The translations under genes were made by a program, and so were the position numbers. A stretch of 64,000 nucleotides of DNA from Bursaphelenchus xylophilus (lineage: Eukaryota > Nematoda > Chromadorea > Rhabditida > Aphelenchoididae). The notes beneath the pieces were generated by a model. It was given only the letters and a program-made list of their open reading frames with translations, did not search any database and had not been told where the DNA came from. Below are positions 1 through 23,607 of this stretch, in pieces (the first letter of the stretch is position 1; each line of letters begins with the position of its first letter). The DNA lies in assembly GCA_904066235.2 (NCBI GenBank), contig CAJFCV020000003.1:10354001-10418000 (forward strand). Direction: 5' to 3'.

Positions 1-245
1 CCGCACAGTGCAGAGAGATTTTTAGCCTATTTTGGCACTGCACCGTGCAGAACCATTTTTAGCTTATTTTTGGTTCCGCACAGTGCAAAGCCATTTTTAG
101 CCTATTTTCGGTATTGCACAGTGCAAGGCAATTTTTAGCCTATTCTTTTCACTGCACAGTGCAGAGGAATTTTTACCTTATTTTTGGCATTGCACCGTGC
201 AAAGCGATTTTTAACCTATTTTTGACACTGCACTGTGCAGTCAAA
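1..245. repeat. Tandem array of GCAC-N-GTGC palindromes, 35-bp type
   Basis: Seven units, each with the odd-length palindrome GCAC-N-GTGC (centre base A, C or T), are spaced about 35-38 bp apart. The spacer is close to CCATTTTTAGCCTATTTTTG. The array may begin before the window. The same spacer recurs in the array at 12150-12460 inside the PKC gene, so the two are one repeat family. Function is unknown. Confidence 0.85.
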
Positions 246-1084
246 AAATATTTTGAAAATCAATGTTAAAGCGGCTTGAAAACCTTTTTTTTTAATTTTG
301 CTACCCATAAAGCCACTAATTATACGTTTCCGTTACACTCCAACTTATTATTTACAATATGCGCTCGTAAAATTTCCGCCGAGTAAGAGTTTCAGCGAAG
401 CGGTGATTTGTAAATAAAAAATCGATGTGTGATTTTACGAGTGTTCGAAGGAAATGGAATTACCTTCCATTTTCTCTCTTCGTTCGCTAGGTTGGGGGTT
501 TCCGATCAGATCTTGAGCTAATCGGAATAAATGAATGGAAATTGGGTTTCGCGCGGGGTTTAGTGGTGATGGGGCTGGTTTTGGTGGTGGAAAAATATTC
601 GTTTTAGGGTTTATGGGGAAAATGGGATAGCTGGATTGTCATCGTATCATTGTTGTTCATTTTGATGATTTTTGAGAAAATTGGAAAATACCATTTTCAA
701 AAATGTCATCATAATTTTACCTGGTCCTATGCCTTATTTAAAAAAATTGGCGACGCTTTTCTGAGCAATAAAATTTTTACACTGGCGATATTTTTGTTAC
801 ACAGCGGTCGGACGACGACTAATAATTAGCTTCATAAAGTTGTTAGTGCAATTTGGCCGGTGTCAAGTTTCAGTTGACAGAAAAAACATGTGACCCGGCA
901 GCGGGTGGGGGCAAATTGGGGAGTATTCCTTTTTTAGATTAAAAAGCAATGGTGTGAAGTTGTGCAGGAGCTTTTTAGTGATTTTTAGCGTATTTTAGGA
1001 AGGATTTTTTTAGAAAAAAAAATCGTAGTGAAAGGCTTTCTTGACTAGGAATATCCAGAAAAAGGCAAGGGAAGTTTTGGAAAG

Positions 1085-1514
1085 GTGGCGCTCAGATTTT
1101 TTTTAAATTTTGCACACAGGTTGGGCATAGGCCACAAATCAATTCGTGAAAGTTTTAGCTCGCGCTTTGCAGTCACAGCCGAGATCTTGAACGATTTTTA
1201 CGGCCGAGAGAGTACGCAAAATGAAGAGGGCGATTAGAGAACGGTCATAGAAAAAAATAATTTTTAGTTATATCTTTGCCAGTTTCAAAGGGAAAAAATT
1301 TATTTTTTGTGGAAACATTACTCTCTACGGTAGAAATGGGTATGTCACTTTTCATGCCAAAACTCACAAAAAAACTGTCACATTTTTTCCAAGTTTGGAC
1401 TAAAAATTTTTATTTTTTCTGCAAAGCGCGAGCTAGGAATATTGTATTATATGCCTTCAAAAAATTAATCTAAAGTTCTGCCAAACTTCGTGTAAATCCG
1501 AACGTCGCACTTCA
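1085..1514. mobile_element. MITE-A copy (TIR CGACGCTCAGATTT)
   Basis: A segment of about 430 bp has degenerate terminal inverted repeats: GGCGCTCAGATTT at the left and AAATCCGAACGTCGCACTT at the right. Internal landmarks are shared with other copies: AGCTCGCGCTTTGCAG, GCCGAGAGAGTACGCAAAA and a run resembling GGCAAAGATATGGCCAAAAA. There is no coding capacity. Other copies lie near 6265, 7968, 12897, 22945, 32100, 40945, 46133 and 53029. Confidence 0.7.
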
Positions 1515-1848
1515 AGAACTTTTCCTGTTCGCTGTAAAGAACGCCAAAGTACTTTAATAAATTCGTATACCGCTGAATATCTCACGTAAAATCGGTTCAA
1601 TCACCTCCCTATTTCAACCCAAAATGACCTTTTTTCAATTAAATTTGATTCGTATTTGTTATTTTGGAAGGGGTTCAACACATATTTTCTTCAATAAGTT
1701 GTACTTTTTTAATCACCCATTGATACCCCCCATTCACTTTTTCGGGTTACTCGCCAAATTGTTTTGACGCAATCGTCGACCGCAACCGCCGTTCATCTTT
1801 TTTTGTTTTCGACCCCAAACTTTACAACTCCCCCACCTTCGGGCCCCG

Positions 1849-1857
1849 TATAAAAGG
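1849..1857 (+). promoter_or_regulatory. TATA box upstream of the PKC first exon
   Basis: A perfect TATAAAAGG follows a C-rich run and lies about 1.3 kb before the long N-terminal PKC exon (3146). Moderate GC content downstream is consistent with a core promoter. No transcript evidence is available, so assignment to PKC is inferred from position and strand. Confidence 0.45.
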
Positions 1858-1944
1858 CGATTCGGGGTGGCGGTCATCAATTAATTAGGCGGCAGAGGTT
1901 TTACAATTGCCAACAATTTTTAGGGCTACAAATAGTTACATTTT

Positions 1945-2230
1945 TTGAGAGACAAAATATACATAGTGAAAACTCTGTATAACGAACTGTATGGGCGAAA
2001 AAATTATTGGTTTTTAAGGGGCTTTGTATTACGCAAGTTTATAAATTTAGTCGTAATATTGCAAATTGAGATTTTTAGGTCAAATTATAACTACCTTATA
2101 ACAAAACCTCTCTATAGCGAACATTTTCAGAGCTATAGAATCCATTATAAGCCAAAATAAAGCTTCATATAACAAACTCCTTCTATAACAAAATTTTTTT
2201 TATTTCGTTGCAATTCGTTGTACAAAGCTT
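1945..2230. repeat. CTCTGTACAACGAA-family repeat (MITE-C)
   Basis: Contains the diagnostic alternation of AACTCTGTATAACGAA, CTATAGCGAAC and TATAACAAA motifs, seen in both orientations at many other sites (3440-3800, 13895-14070, 15395-15545, 16355-16640, 19880-20175, 21690-22080, 37700-37860, 43685-43860, 46870-47395). It is non-coding. Open frames here are chance ones. Confidence 0.55.
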
Positions 2231-2632
2231 TGACTGTATTTTTCAAAGCCTCAAGTCGATTTTTTAACTCTCAAACTCCGACCCCTCGACTTTTTATGGG
2301 TTTGAGTGTTCATAATTGCGCGGGATGTTTATGATGATTGTTGGGGCGGCGACTGATTTCGGGGTTACAGATGACAATTTCAATTCACCCTTGCTTTTCA
2401 ACGCCCCAAGGTCGAAAGAGTGGAGCCATTGCGGTTTAGCTGTTTTTTCCTCGGATTAGCGGACATTATGATGTATAATATCACATAAGTCTGGGGATTG
2501 AATAAGGACATTCCGGGGGATTTTTGTGGGTTATTAGTAAGGAAATAACAAGGGAAATATAGTCTAGATTTAGTTGAATGAGAGAGAGAGATGAAGAGAT
2601 TTTATCGGTAGCTTTATTAGTATACATAGTAC

Positions 2633-2788
2633 CAGTCTGTCGGGAAAATAATGAGCATGATGTTGCATCAAAAATCTTATCGAAAATCTCATGAAAATGA
2701 ATTGCATTGCGGTAAAATAAAATTGCCTTTCACTTCAGCGACACGTTTGGCAAAGCGAAATTGTGCTCATTATTTCCCCGACAGACTT
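2633..2788. mobile_element. MITE-B copy (TIR CAGTCTGTCGGGAAAATAAT)
   Basis: About 155 bp, bounded by CAGTCTGTCGGGAAAATAAT at the left and the inverted counterpart ATTATTTCCCCGACAGACT at the right. The centre carries the family motif AATTGCATTGCGGTAAAATA. No coding capacity. This is one of about eight copies or fragments of a short palindromic element in the window. Confidence 0.8.
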
Positions 2789-3145
2789 CGAAGGCATAAA
2801 TTAGTTTGTGTTTTGCGCTATTGGATGGTGTCTTTTAGAGATTATGTTGCTTCCTTCAAGCGCTTATTGGGTTTCACCGACAATTCGCGTAAAATCTTTG
2901 AAGCTTTCTAACATTGACCAATAGATCCTGCAAATTTAAAAATCGGCTATGTCTTGTCCCAAGGCACTTTTTGCCCAAAGATTTATCCTCTAATGACGCT
3001 GAATCTCTAAATCATCATGTATATTGCCCCTACCGTCCTCCGTTCTCCGCGTTTCCACTAAAAACCTCATATTCAACCTATTGTAGACGTCATTTCCAAA
3101 TGCTGTAGTTATAACACTCCAGTACTCTAACCATATTTCAACTTG

Positions 3146-15838
<12,693 letters not shown>

Positions 15839-15985
15839 AAAGAGTCTCGTTGTGTAGATGTGACGTCTAGTCAGTTTCATTTTTCCACATGGTGCCAAAT
15901 TATGAGCAATGTAGAAGTTGTTTTTACCTGTGTAGTGTTATAATCTCTTTGCAAAGCAATTATTCAAATAATTCTAATTGGTGTT

Positions 15986-15991
15986 AATAAA
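15986..15991 (+). terminator. Poly(A) signal, PKC isoform B
   Basis: AATAAA about 150 bases after the isoform B stop. The opposing gene's signal is only about 75 bp away on the other strand. Confidence 0.65.
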
Positions 15992-16066
15992 TGTTGTCCT
16001 AAATTTGCAATTCGGAGATAATCTGGGCGATAATAGATAAGAAAAAAATGACATATAGAATTAGCA

Positions 16067-16072
16067 TTTATT
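16067..16072 (-). terminator. Poly(A) signal of the intermediate filament gene
   Basis: AATAAA on the minus strand, about 165 bases after the filament stop codon (16237-16239), facing the PKC 3' end. Confidence 0.6.
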
Positions 16073-16236
16073 CAAATTAATACTGTCGTCTACAAGAGAA
16101 GGATTACAAACGAACTCTTTGGCAGGGAATTTTGTCTTTGTTTCGATCGGGTTACGAAAAGCTGCGTAGAAATTTAGGCGAAATACGTACTATGGGCAAA
16201 TTAAGACGTGAAAAACGTTATGTGGACTGGCAGCAT

Positions 16237-19211
16237 TTAATGGGCAGTTGCAGATTGGCTGGACCGCTGGATTAGGGTGGCACGTTCCTGAAAAAAGGGG
16301 CATAAAAGTTGAAAAAAAGATGGCAGTTTCAAGGGATTTCGAAAAATAAAAGTGTTGGAAAACCTCTGTACAAAAAACGCCAAAAAAATTGTTCGTTATG
16401 GAAGGGTTTAGTTCTAGGAAGGTTCATTTTTCCCAGGATTTTTTCCTAGGACCTCCGAAAAAAGAGATTATAGAAGGGCTTCGTTGTAGGAAGGTTCTTC
16501 TTTGTGACCTCCGAAATTGTTCGTTATGGAAGGGTTTTGTTGTAGGAAGGTTCATTTTTCCCAAGATTTTTTCCTAGGACCTTCAAAATTGTTCGTTATA
16601 AAAGTGTTTTGTTGTATTAGGGTTTGCTATATAGGGTTTAATATTGCGTAAATGCCTCAATGATATGATATGCCTAGTTTTTCTCACCTCTCCTTGAGTA
16701 TTGTAGAGAATGGTCTGGACGTTGGTGCCGGAGCCGAATGACTCCTCGGCGTCGAAGACCAGTTGTTCCGGGGGACTGTGGATGCCTTGGTTGCGGGCCC
16801 AGATCTGAAATATTCAAAATGAACCCCACAAAAATTAACAAAAAAATATATACTACAGTAAATTTGGAAAACCTCAAAAAATCGTCCCAAAATATCAAGA
16901 ATCTTTATAAAAACCCCCCAAAACTTGTTCGGTTCCACCCTACCTTCACAGACTTGCCGGGGCGCAACACAAAGTCACGGGGGAAGGTGTAGACAATGTC
17001 GCGGCGGTTGTCGATGCGACGTTTCAGCTTCCATTCACCGATGTGCTCCTCGCGGGCGCGGTGGGTGTTCTCCAGGATAATGAAACGACCTTCGGGGTTG
17101 GCCTCGTAGATGGAGACGTTGCCTTTGGCGGAGCGTTGGTAGGAATGACGGCTGGAGGTCTCGCCGCGGAGAACGCGGGTGGATTCTGGAAAATCGATGA
17201 TATATATGCATTTTTTAAATATATAAGGGTAAATATTCGGGCCAACTGGTCATGATCAAGGATAAAATATAATTGAAAATGATATTAGGGTGAACCAAAA
17301 ATTTTTTCCGATTTTTATATATCTTTTTTTCCAATTGTTTTTTTACGAAATAAAGATTTTTATATGAATGTATTACACATATTTTTAAAGGTCTTGAACT
17401 GCTTTATCATAATATATATTAAAACTTTTAATTGGCCTGTTTAAAATCTTTTTATAGCTACCCCAATTCCTAGGCCTTCTTACCGCTCTCATTGCTCTCC
17501 TTGACATGATGAGTCCGATAGACCTGCTCAACCAGCTGCCTCAGACCGGCACGATCCTCCTCTCCCTCCAACATCTTCCTGTAGATCGCGATCTCCGCGT
17601 CCAACGTCTGCTTCGTATCCAGCAACATTTGCAGCTCCACCATCAGCATTTGGCATTCATCGCGGATCTTGCGGATCTGCGTATCCCTATCGTTCAACGC
17701 ACTCTCATACGTTCTTTGATCATCTTCAAGCTGATAGTTCAACTCCTCCAACTGTTTCTCCAACAACGAGTTGCGGCCCTCGAGGTCGGCCAACTTTCCG
17801 CGCAGCTCGCTGACCTGAGAGCGCAGCCGTTTCACCTCTTCGTAGGCGTAGGACTGCTCCATGGAGTGACGGACGGATTGGGTCTGGATCTCCTGGACCT
17901 TCAGCTTGTACCAGCTCTCCATGTCGGTGCGGTTGGCGGTGGTGAGCTGGTCGTAGTCTTGGCGGATCTCGCGGATCGCGGCGGCCAACTCGTTCTTGAA
18001 GTATTCGCGGTTCTCGCTGGTGGTGTCACGAGATGCCATGGCCTGGAATTTGGGTGTGATGACAAAATAAAAGTGAGGTTTGAAGCAGAAATTACTTTTT
18101 GAAATTTCGGCTTAATTTCTGCTCTGTTATTAGCTTCAAAATACTAAACTCGGTTCAATTTGCCTACTCTAACAAGGCCAAGGTGGCTTCCTGCATCCTA
18201 AATCATCAACTCACCTGAAGATCCCTAATCTCGGACTCGTGAGCCCTTCGCAGGAACTCAATTTCCTCGAGCAAGGTCTGCGCTTGGTTCTGATAATCGA
18301 TCCTGTTCAAGGTCTCCTGATCCAAGTCAGTTCTAGCCCTCTGAAGTCCAGTGATCAAGTACTGGTTCTCTCTCTTAATACTGGCAATATCTCCCTCCAA
18401 ATTGGCGATGCGTCTCTTCAGCAAGCTCACTTCACTTTCCAGCGCACTCAGTCTTAGCAACAGCTCCTCCAACTGATCCCGGTTGATCTGGCGCGACTTG
18501 ACAGCATCGTCGTATTTACGGCGGTATGCAAGGATGTCGTCTTGCAGTTGTTTCAGCTGATCGGCCAAGTCAAAACGGTGCTTTTCAGTCTCGGCCAGCA
18601 CCTTTCTCGCTTGCCGGAGATCTCCCTCGTACATGTCCTTCACACTACTGCTGTCATGGCCCCAACGGGAGCGGAGGAATTCCAAGTCGGTGCCGAGTTT
18701 TCGGTTCTGCGCTTCCAAGAAGCGCACCTTCTCGATGTAGCTGGCCAGGCGGTCGTTCAGGTCGGACATCTCCTTCTTCTCGCGTTCACGAGTGTCGCGG
18801 ATGGTGGAGGCGGCAGTGGATCCGCCATATGGGCTGAAGACGGCTCCACTTCCGATGGATGAGGATTCAGTGACAATTTTGAGGACACGGTTGGAGCCGA
18901 AGCCTCCTTCTGTAAAATTAGAGGGTTAATAGAGGGAGAAATTTCGCAAGGAAAGTACTTTTATGGGGGCTCCCACTTTTTGACGGGACATATATCAAAA
19001 AATCAGAAAATTAGTGCTGATCAAGGATGTTTAAAAATTAGCTGCCCAATTTAGGGTTTTAGGGGTGAAAAATCAATCGCAAGTTGAGTTAGGGTAGGAA
19101 AAAAAGAAGTGTACAGTTTTTAGTCAACTTACGAGGAGACAACGCCCGGTTGGGCCTGCTGAAGTTGGCACGCGACTGGATGTTGCTGCGGTATTCTGTT
19201 TTTGATTCCAT
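16237..19211 (-). CDS. ifa: Cytoplasmic intermediate filament protein, IFA type
   Basis: Structural filament subunit. Minus-strand exons: 19133-19211 (ATG at 19211, directly after a TTTCAG acceptor), 18215-18909, 17484-18042, 16944-17185, 16688-16804 and 16237-16287. They give 580 residues in continuous frame. Read in order: a short Ser-rich head ending [14 protein letters not shown]; the helix-initiation motif [20 protein letters not shown]; a long rod with heptads including a lamin-type coil 1B as in all nematode cytoplasmic filaments; the helix-termination motif [20 protein letters not shown]; then a lamin-like immunoglobulin-fold tail ([40 protein letters not shown]) and the conserved end [13 protein letters not shown] proteins form obligate heteropolymers with IFB in nematode epidermis, which is family knowledge. 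Assignment to a particular IFA paralogue is not possible here. GC-rich sequence at 19300-19700 may be its proximal promoter. Confidence 0.93.
16355..16640. repeat. MITE-C repeat cluster in filament last intron
   Basis: Repeated ATTGTTCGTTATGGAAGGGT and GTTGTAGGAAGGTTC modules, twice in nearly the same arrangement (16388-16440 and 16515-16565). They belong to the CTCTGTACAACGAA family. Non-coding. Confidence 0.6.
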
Positions 19212-20409
19212 TCTGAAATTTGCTGATTAAAAATAATCACAGACTATCTTAACTATCATCAAGTCAACTCAAATTTTTTTCAAACCCCAATTTCCCAATC
19301 AAAAAACCAATCCCCGCAGCCCGATCCTCAATTCCCTCCTCGCGCATCAAAACTTTTCAAAATAAACAAATCGCAACGGTGGGGGCCCCGCAGGCAATCA
19401 ACAACCTCTCCAACAGCTCCGAGAGTCGGGTTACAGCCCCACCAAATTCCGTCTTCCAGCACGCCCATCCCGAAAAACCCTCAGGTAAACATTCCAGCCG
19501 GTGTTGTTTACAATGACCTCAGCGCGCGAAAAGGGCGGCTAGCTGGAGGAAGCGCGCCTGGAAAAGGAAACGAACGTGAGCGGGACCTGTACCAGAGTAT
19601 CGCTCCGTATTTTCCCCGCCGTTCGCAGCTCCCTAATCCCCACAAAAAAAGAGGGCTTGATCCATATGCGTCCGTGAACAACAGGGTAGAGAGGGGAGGA
19701 ATGGAGGGTGTTCATTATGCTTGACCGATAATATGCGGGTCGTTGCATGGGTTTGTTCATTACGTTGGAGGGGAAAACAACGTTTTACGGATTGTTTTAT
19801 TTTGCGCAATTGGGGATTTTGACCGTTTTGGAGGGTAAAGTTTTTGATGCTACATAGATTTTAGGGCCTAATGTTTACAGTGAAAGTTCTGTAGAACGAT
19901 CGGAAGCGATTAAAAAATTTGTTTGTTATAAAGAGGTTTTGTTTAGCTTTATTTTGGCCAAAAAAATTTACTTCTGGAATCTATGAAATTGCTCGTTATA
20001 GGGAGGTTTTGTTGTACGGGAGATAACTATTCGACGATTCCGGAGTAACAAAAATTTTTCATCTTACTACTTTTAAATTACTATACAGAACATCCTCCTG
20101 TTTGGCAATCGTTTATCTTGATCGAAAATTTACTCTTTGGGCCGCTGAAACTGATTGTTACAGAGGATTTTTTACTGGAGCTTATTATACCTAGGTATTG
20201 TTATAAACTTTATCATAGTTTAATGATCATAAAAAGTTGTTTGTCTAACAAAAAACGCATTTTTTGTCTACATTTTAGATCAAATTAGCTTCTAAAAATA
20301 CTATGATGTCTTTAACAGGCTACATCTCAATTTGTTTCCTCACATTCTTTCCCCAACGCTTCCCCAACAACACCTAAACCAAGTCCACCAACCATCCCCG
20401 TTGACTTAC
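19212..20409. other. Filament intron and candidate proximal promoter
   Basis: The 19300-19700 part is GC-rich for this genome and carries no open exon, consistent with a promoter for the short isoform starting at 19211. Two MITE-C pieces lie at 19880-20175. A minus-strand open frame at 19539-19760 has no splice context. Confidence 0.45.
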
Positions 20410-20501
20410 TTCGAAGACGGCTCGCTGATTGGGTACTTCAACTGGGTAGTGGAAGCCAGTGGCGTCGCTGAATGCGTCTTCGACGAATGGAGCGAGTCAA
20501 A
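20410..20501 (-). CDS. ifa: Upstream exon of the filament gene, in-frame head extension
   Basis: A 92-bp exon between a TTTCAG acceptor and a GTAAGT donor. Read in phase 0 it is open and Ser/Thr-rich (SLHSSKTHSATPLAS), and it joins in frame to the codon just before the ATG at 19211. It therefore lengthens the filament head. The same 92 bp is also open in other frames, so coding status rests on phase. It either follows a local first exon I could not find (GAGACG-rich promoter-like DNA lies at 20640-20720) or the exon at 23608-23673, which also ends in phase 0. Confidence 0.6.
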
Positions 20502-22778
20502 CTGAAATCACAAACAGGAATGAGTGATAAAAGGCCCGAAATTCTCTAGGCAGTTGTGTGTTATCAGTACGGAGAAATGCTCCGGTCGCTATAATAAAAA
20601 AAACCGTCGTTCCGGAACACTGCCGCACATTTATTGTTTATCAACAAAAGAGGGGAGACGGGGAAGTTTTGGAGACGGTCTTTGAGACGTCTCGATGATT
20701 AAGACGGCTGTTTTGTGATGCCAAGGGTTAAGAGTGAAGCCGAAGTTTGGAAATGATATTTTTGAGTTGAAAGGATGTCAAGATTTAGAATTAATTAAAA
20801 TTAATTCTCTAGTCAGAAAATTGAAGTAAGACCCTAAAAAGCGGGCTATCCTTGATAAATACGGTCGGGTTGTAGCTTTACAACCACGAATGGTGACTCA
20901 TAAAAGGCGTAGGCTTAATTACAGACCACTTTTTTGCCGATACAGAAGCCACACCCTCGCTTAATGAACCTCAAGAATTTCGAGATTATCAGTGGAAGCA
21001 TCAAAAATTAAATCTCCAAATTGCAGGGCATATTTGAGTGGGCTTATCGACAATTTTTGACTGGAATAAAATATATTAGCTACAAAATCAAATCATCAAG
21101 TTACCATTACACTCTGCCGGGAAAATAATGAGCTTAACGTCGCATCGAAAATCGCATCCCCACCAGGCTCATTTTGCCCTAAAGTTCACTTTTGCGATCC
21201 CTAAAATTGTTCGTTATAGGCAGGTTTTACAGCAAATGAGTCTACCGTTCAAATGTTACATTGTAAGAAACATTTTTCATCTCACTACTCTAGAATTACT
21301 ATACAAAACGCCCTCCTTTTCGGCAATCCCCAACTCCCTCCACCCGCGTCCTCCGTCGTCGTAAAAGGCCCGACGGTCGACTGATAAGGACGTTAATGAC
21401 TCCCTCTACTCCAACAAAAACTGATTGTCATGTTTGGTAAACAAAATTCCAGCTTGCCCTTGAGGCACACCCCGCGTTTGCGAGGGCTTTACTCCCAAAA
21501 AAGCCGGTGTGATTCAGAATCTAAAGTCAAGGCGACGGAACGCAAACCTTGCCGGTCGACAGGGAGAAACAGTAAAGTGGATATGGAGAAAAAGTCACAA
21601 ATAAAAAGATCAATTGAAATAAAGGAGTAAGGTCAAGCAAACGTAATTTTTTTGGCCGTAGAAAAGATGGAGTGCAACAGCAGCTGGATCTCTGTATAAC
21701 AAATACCCCGTACGAGCATAGCTGTCTATAAAAAACGATTCCGGAGGTCTCAAGCCGTAATTTTGGCCCAAAATGAATCCTCGTACAAAAAGTCAAAAAT
21801 TCTTCGATAACTGCGATTCGTTGCCGAGATTTAACTATACTTTTGAATATTGCAGTTTACCGCTTGACAAAACGGAATGTCCGAAAAGTTTCTTGGATTG
21901 TTATCATTCTTTACAATCAGATACCTCTACAAGGAATTGTAGGAGCCGAAAAAATTATTCTACACCAAGGGTTTTGTTGTACAGAGGTACTATTTGGCCA
22001 AAAAATATGCCTCATGGCCTCTGACATCATTCGTTTTCAGAGGGATCTGTTGTATGTATGTTCGTGGTACCGAAGTTGCACTGTGTTTGAGATTGGAAAG
22101 TTTCGTGGTAGGAGACAGAAAAAAACTTCTTTGACATCTCATTTCCTAAGCCGTAAAAAACGCAACTCAAAAGTAGCTGTACAGCCCTTTCAGAGATTAA
22201 AAATCATTTCTGATTGTAATTGTTTACAATCAGCGGCAACTTGAAAAGACCCAACCTTCGGACACTTTGACAACCTTTTTCAAAATCTTCAAAGCATTTT
22301 TTTGTTATTCCCCTATGTATTTTATATGTTCAGGACGATTAACGAGGGTCAGAAGAAGCCATTTTGAAGGAAATGTAAACACACGCAAAACCGGAAATTT
22401 TGATGAATCTCATTTTTGATTTTTTTGAATGTCAAAAAAAACTTTTTGGTTATGATTCATTGTCCATTTTCAGAAATTTTGTTGAAAAATATTCAGTGTT
22501 AATCCGAGATGCGTCAAAATTTACACTTTTGCGCCGAGAGCTTTTAATGTTTGCGACGACTGATCCTCCCAACTTCCTTTACGACGCTTATTCCAAAACG
22601 TATCATTTTCGGTTAAGCTGACGGGTAAACAGCAAGTTGAAGGTGGAGGTTTTACCTCGCAACTGGAAGTTAAGATCAAAAGACATTGATTTTGTATGGA
22701 AAAGGAAATTAAAAAATGAAAATTTGAAAGCTTATACACCAAAAACCTGGTGTATAAGTTTTTGCTGCCCTAATGAAA

Positions 22779-22926
22779 TATCAGTCTGTCGGGAAAATAA
22801 TGTGGTCGCAGAAAAATCTCTCGCCTTTTTCTGGTAGCGTACTAAATCACCAGCCGCGGTTGCAGAGCCATGAAGGGCGATTCCAAGGCTTGACAAATCC
22901 ACATTATTTTCCCGAAAGATTGATAA
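22779..22926. mobile_element. MITE-B copy with TA flanks
   Basis: TATCAGTCTGTCGGGAAAAT at the left and ATTTTCCCGAAAGATTGATA at the right form the inverted ends, 148 bp in all. The core differs from other copies (Leu/Ser-type codons absent; no coding). Confidence 0.8.
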
Positions 22927-22944
22927 GTACGTAGTCACAAAAAA

Positions 22945-23360
22945 AGCGTCGCTTATGCATAATCAAAATCTTGCGCATATTGTGCTTTGGCGGCCACAGG
23001 TCAATTCCTAAAATTTTTAGTTTGCGCTTTGCAGACGCAGCCGAGATATTCGACAGCCGCTGAGAGAGTACAAAAAATGCAGAAAGCAGAGAGAGGTAAA
23101 AACACTTTTTGTCCATTTCCTTGCAACTTTCGCCCGGAAAAATAGATTCGTTGAAGAATCATGACCCTATCCGTTAGAAACAAGGCGAAAACTTTTTGGA
23201 GAAATTCCCAAAAAAAGTGTCAAATTTTTACCAATTTTCGTACCAAAATTCTCGGTTGTTTCCCAAAAATGCGAGTCAGAAATCTCAAGTATGTCATACT
23301 GATATAAGTTTGTGCAAAATTGCGTTAAAATCTTTGAGAATTTGCACTGCAAGGTCAACA
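22945..23360. mobile_element. MITE-A copy, decayed
   Basis: Internal AGTTTGCGCTTTGCAGACGC, GCTGAGAGAGTACAAAAAAT and CACTTTTTGTCCAT match the family landmarks. Both ends are degraded. Confidence 0.6.
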
Positions 23361-23607
23361 ATAAGAATTTGCCCTAAGGCCGCTTAACAAAAAAAATTTT
23401 AAAACTCAAAATATTGACTATTATTTTCGTAAAAAAATACCTTCGAAAACATCCCAAACTCGCTTACTTTTGTGGATTTCTTCCCTTTCCGCACAAAAGA
23501 CAACATTACAGATTACGCTGAGCCCTCGAAGGGCACAATAATATAGCCTTTTCGCGCGCGGAAGTCAATTTCGGATCTGTCAACGTCATAAACACTCTTT
23601 TGCATAC

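Larger units (their letters stand above)
246..3145. other. Upstream non-coding region of the PKC gene
   Basis: I see no convincing coding exon here on either strand. The stretch holds a MITE-like element (1085-1514), a TATA box (1849), a piece of the CTCTGTACAACGAA repeat family (about 1945-2230), a GA dinucleotide run near 2580 and a second MITE (2633-2788). Small open frames in it are AT-rich and have no exon signals. Confidence 0.6.
20502..23607. other. Gap between filament and giant-protein exons
   Basis: No supported exon. It holds a purine-rich GAGACG-containing segment (20640-20720) that could be a filament promoter on the minus strand, a MITE-B end (21113), MITE-C pieces (21195-21235, 21690-22080), a full MITE-B copy (22779-22926) and a decayed MITE-A (22945-23360). 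No stop-carrying last exon for the upstream minus-strand gene was found here, which is why a fusion with the filament gene is considered. Confidence 0.5.

Noticed and set aside
17470..17483. Stop codon reached by reading straight on from the filament rod exon
   Set aside because: The frame runs through a good GTAAGA donor at 17483. Splicing there restores the well-conserved tail domain, so a tailless isoform is not needed to explain the sequence.
17506..18102. 198-codon plus-strand open frame across the filament rod
   Set aside because: Antisense shadow of a confirmed exon.
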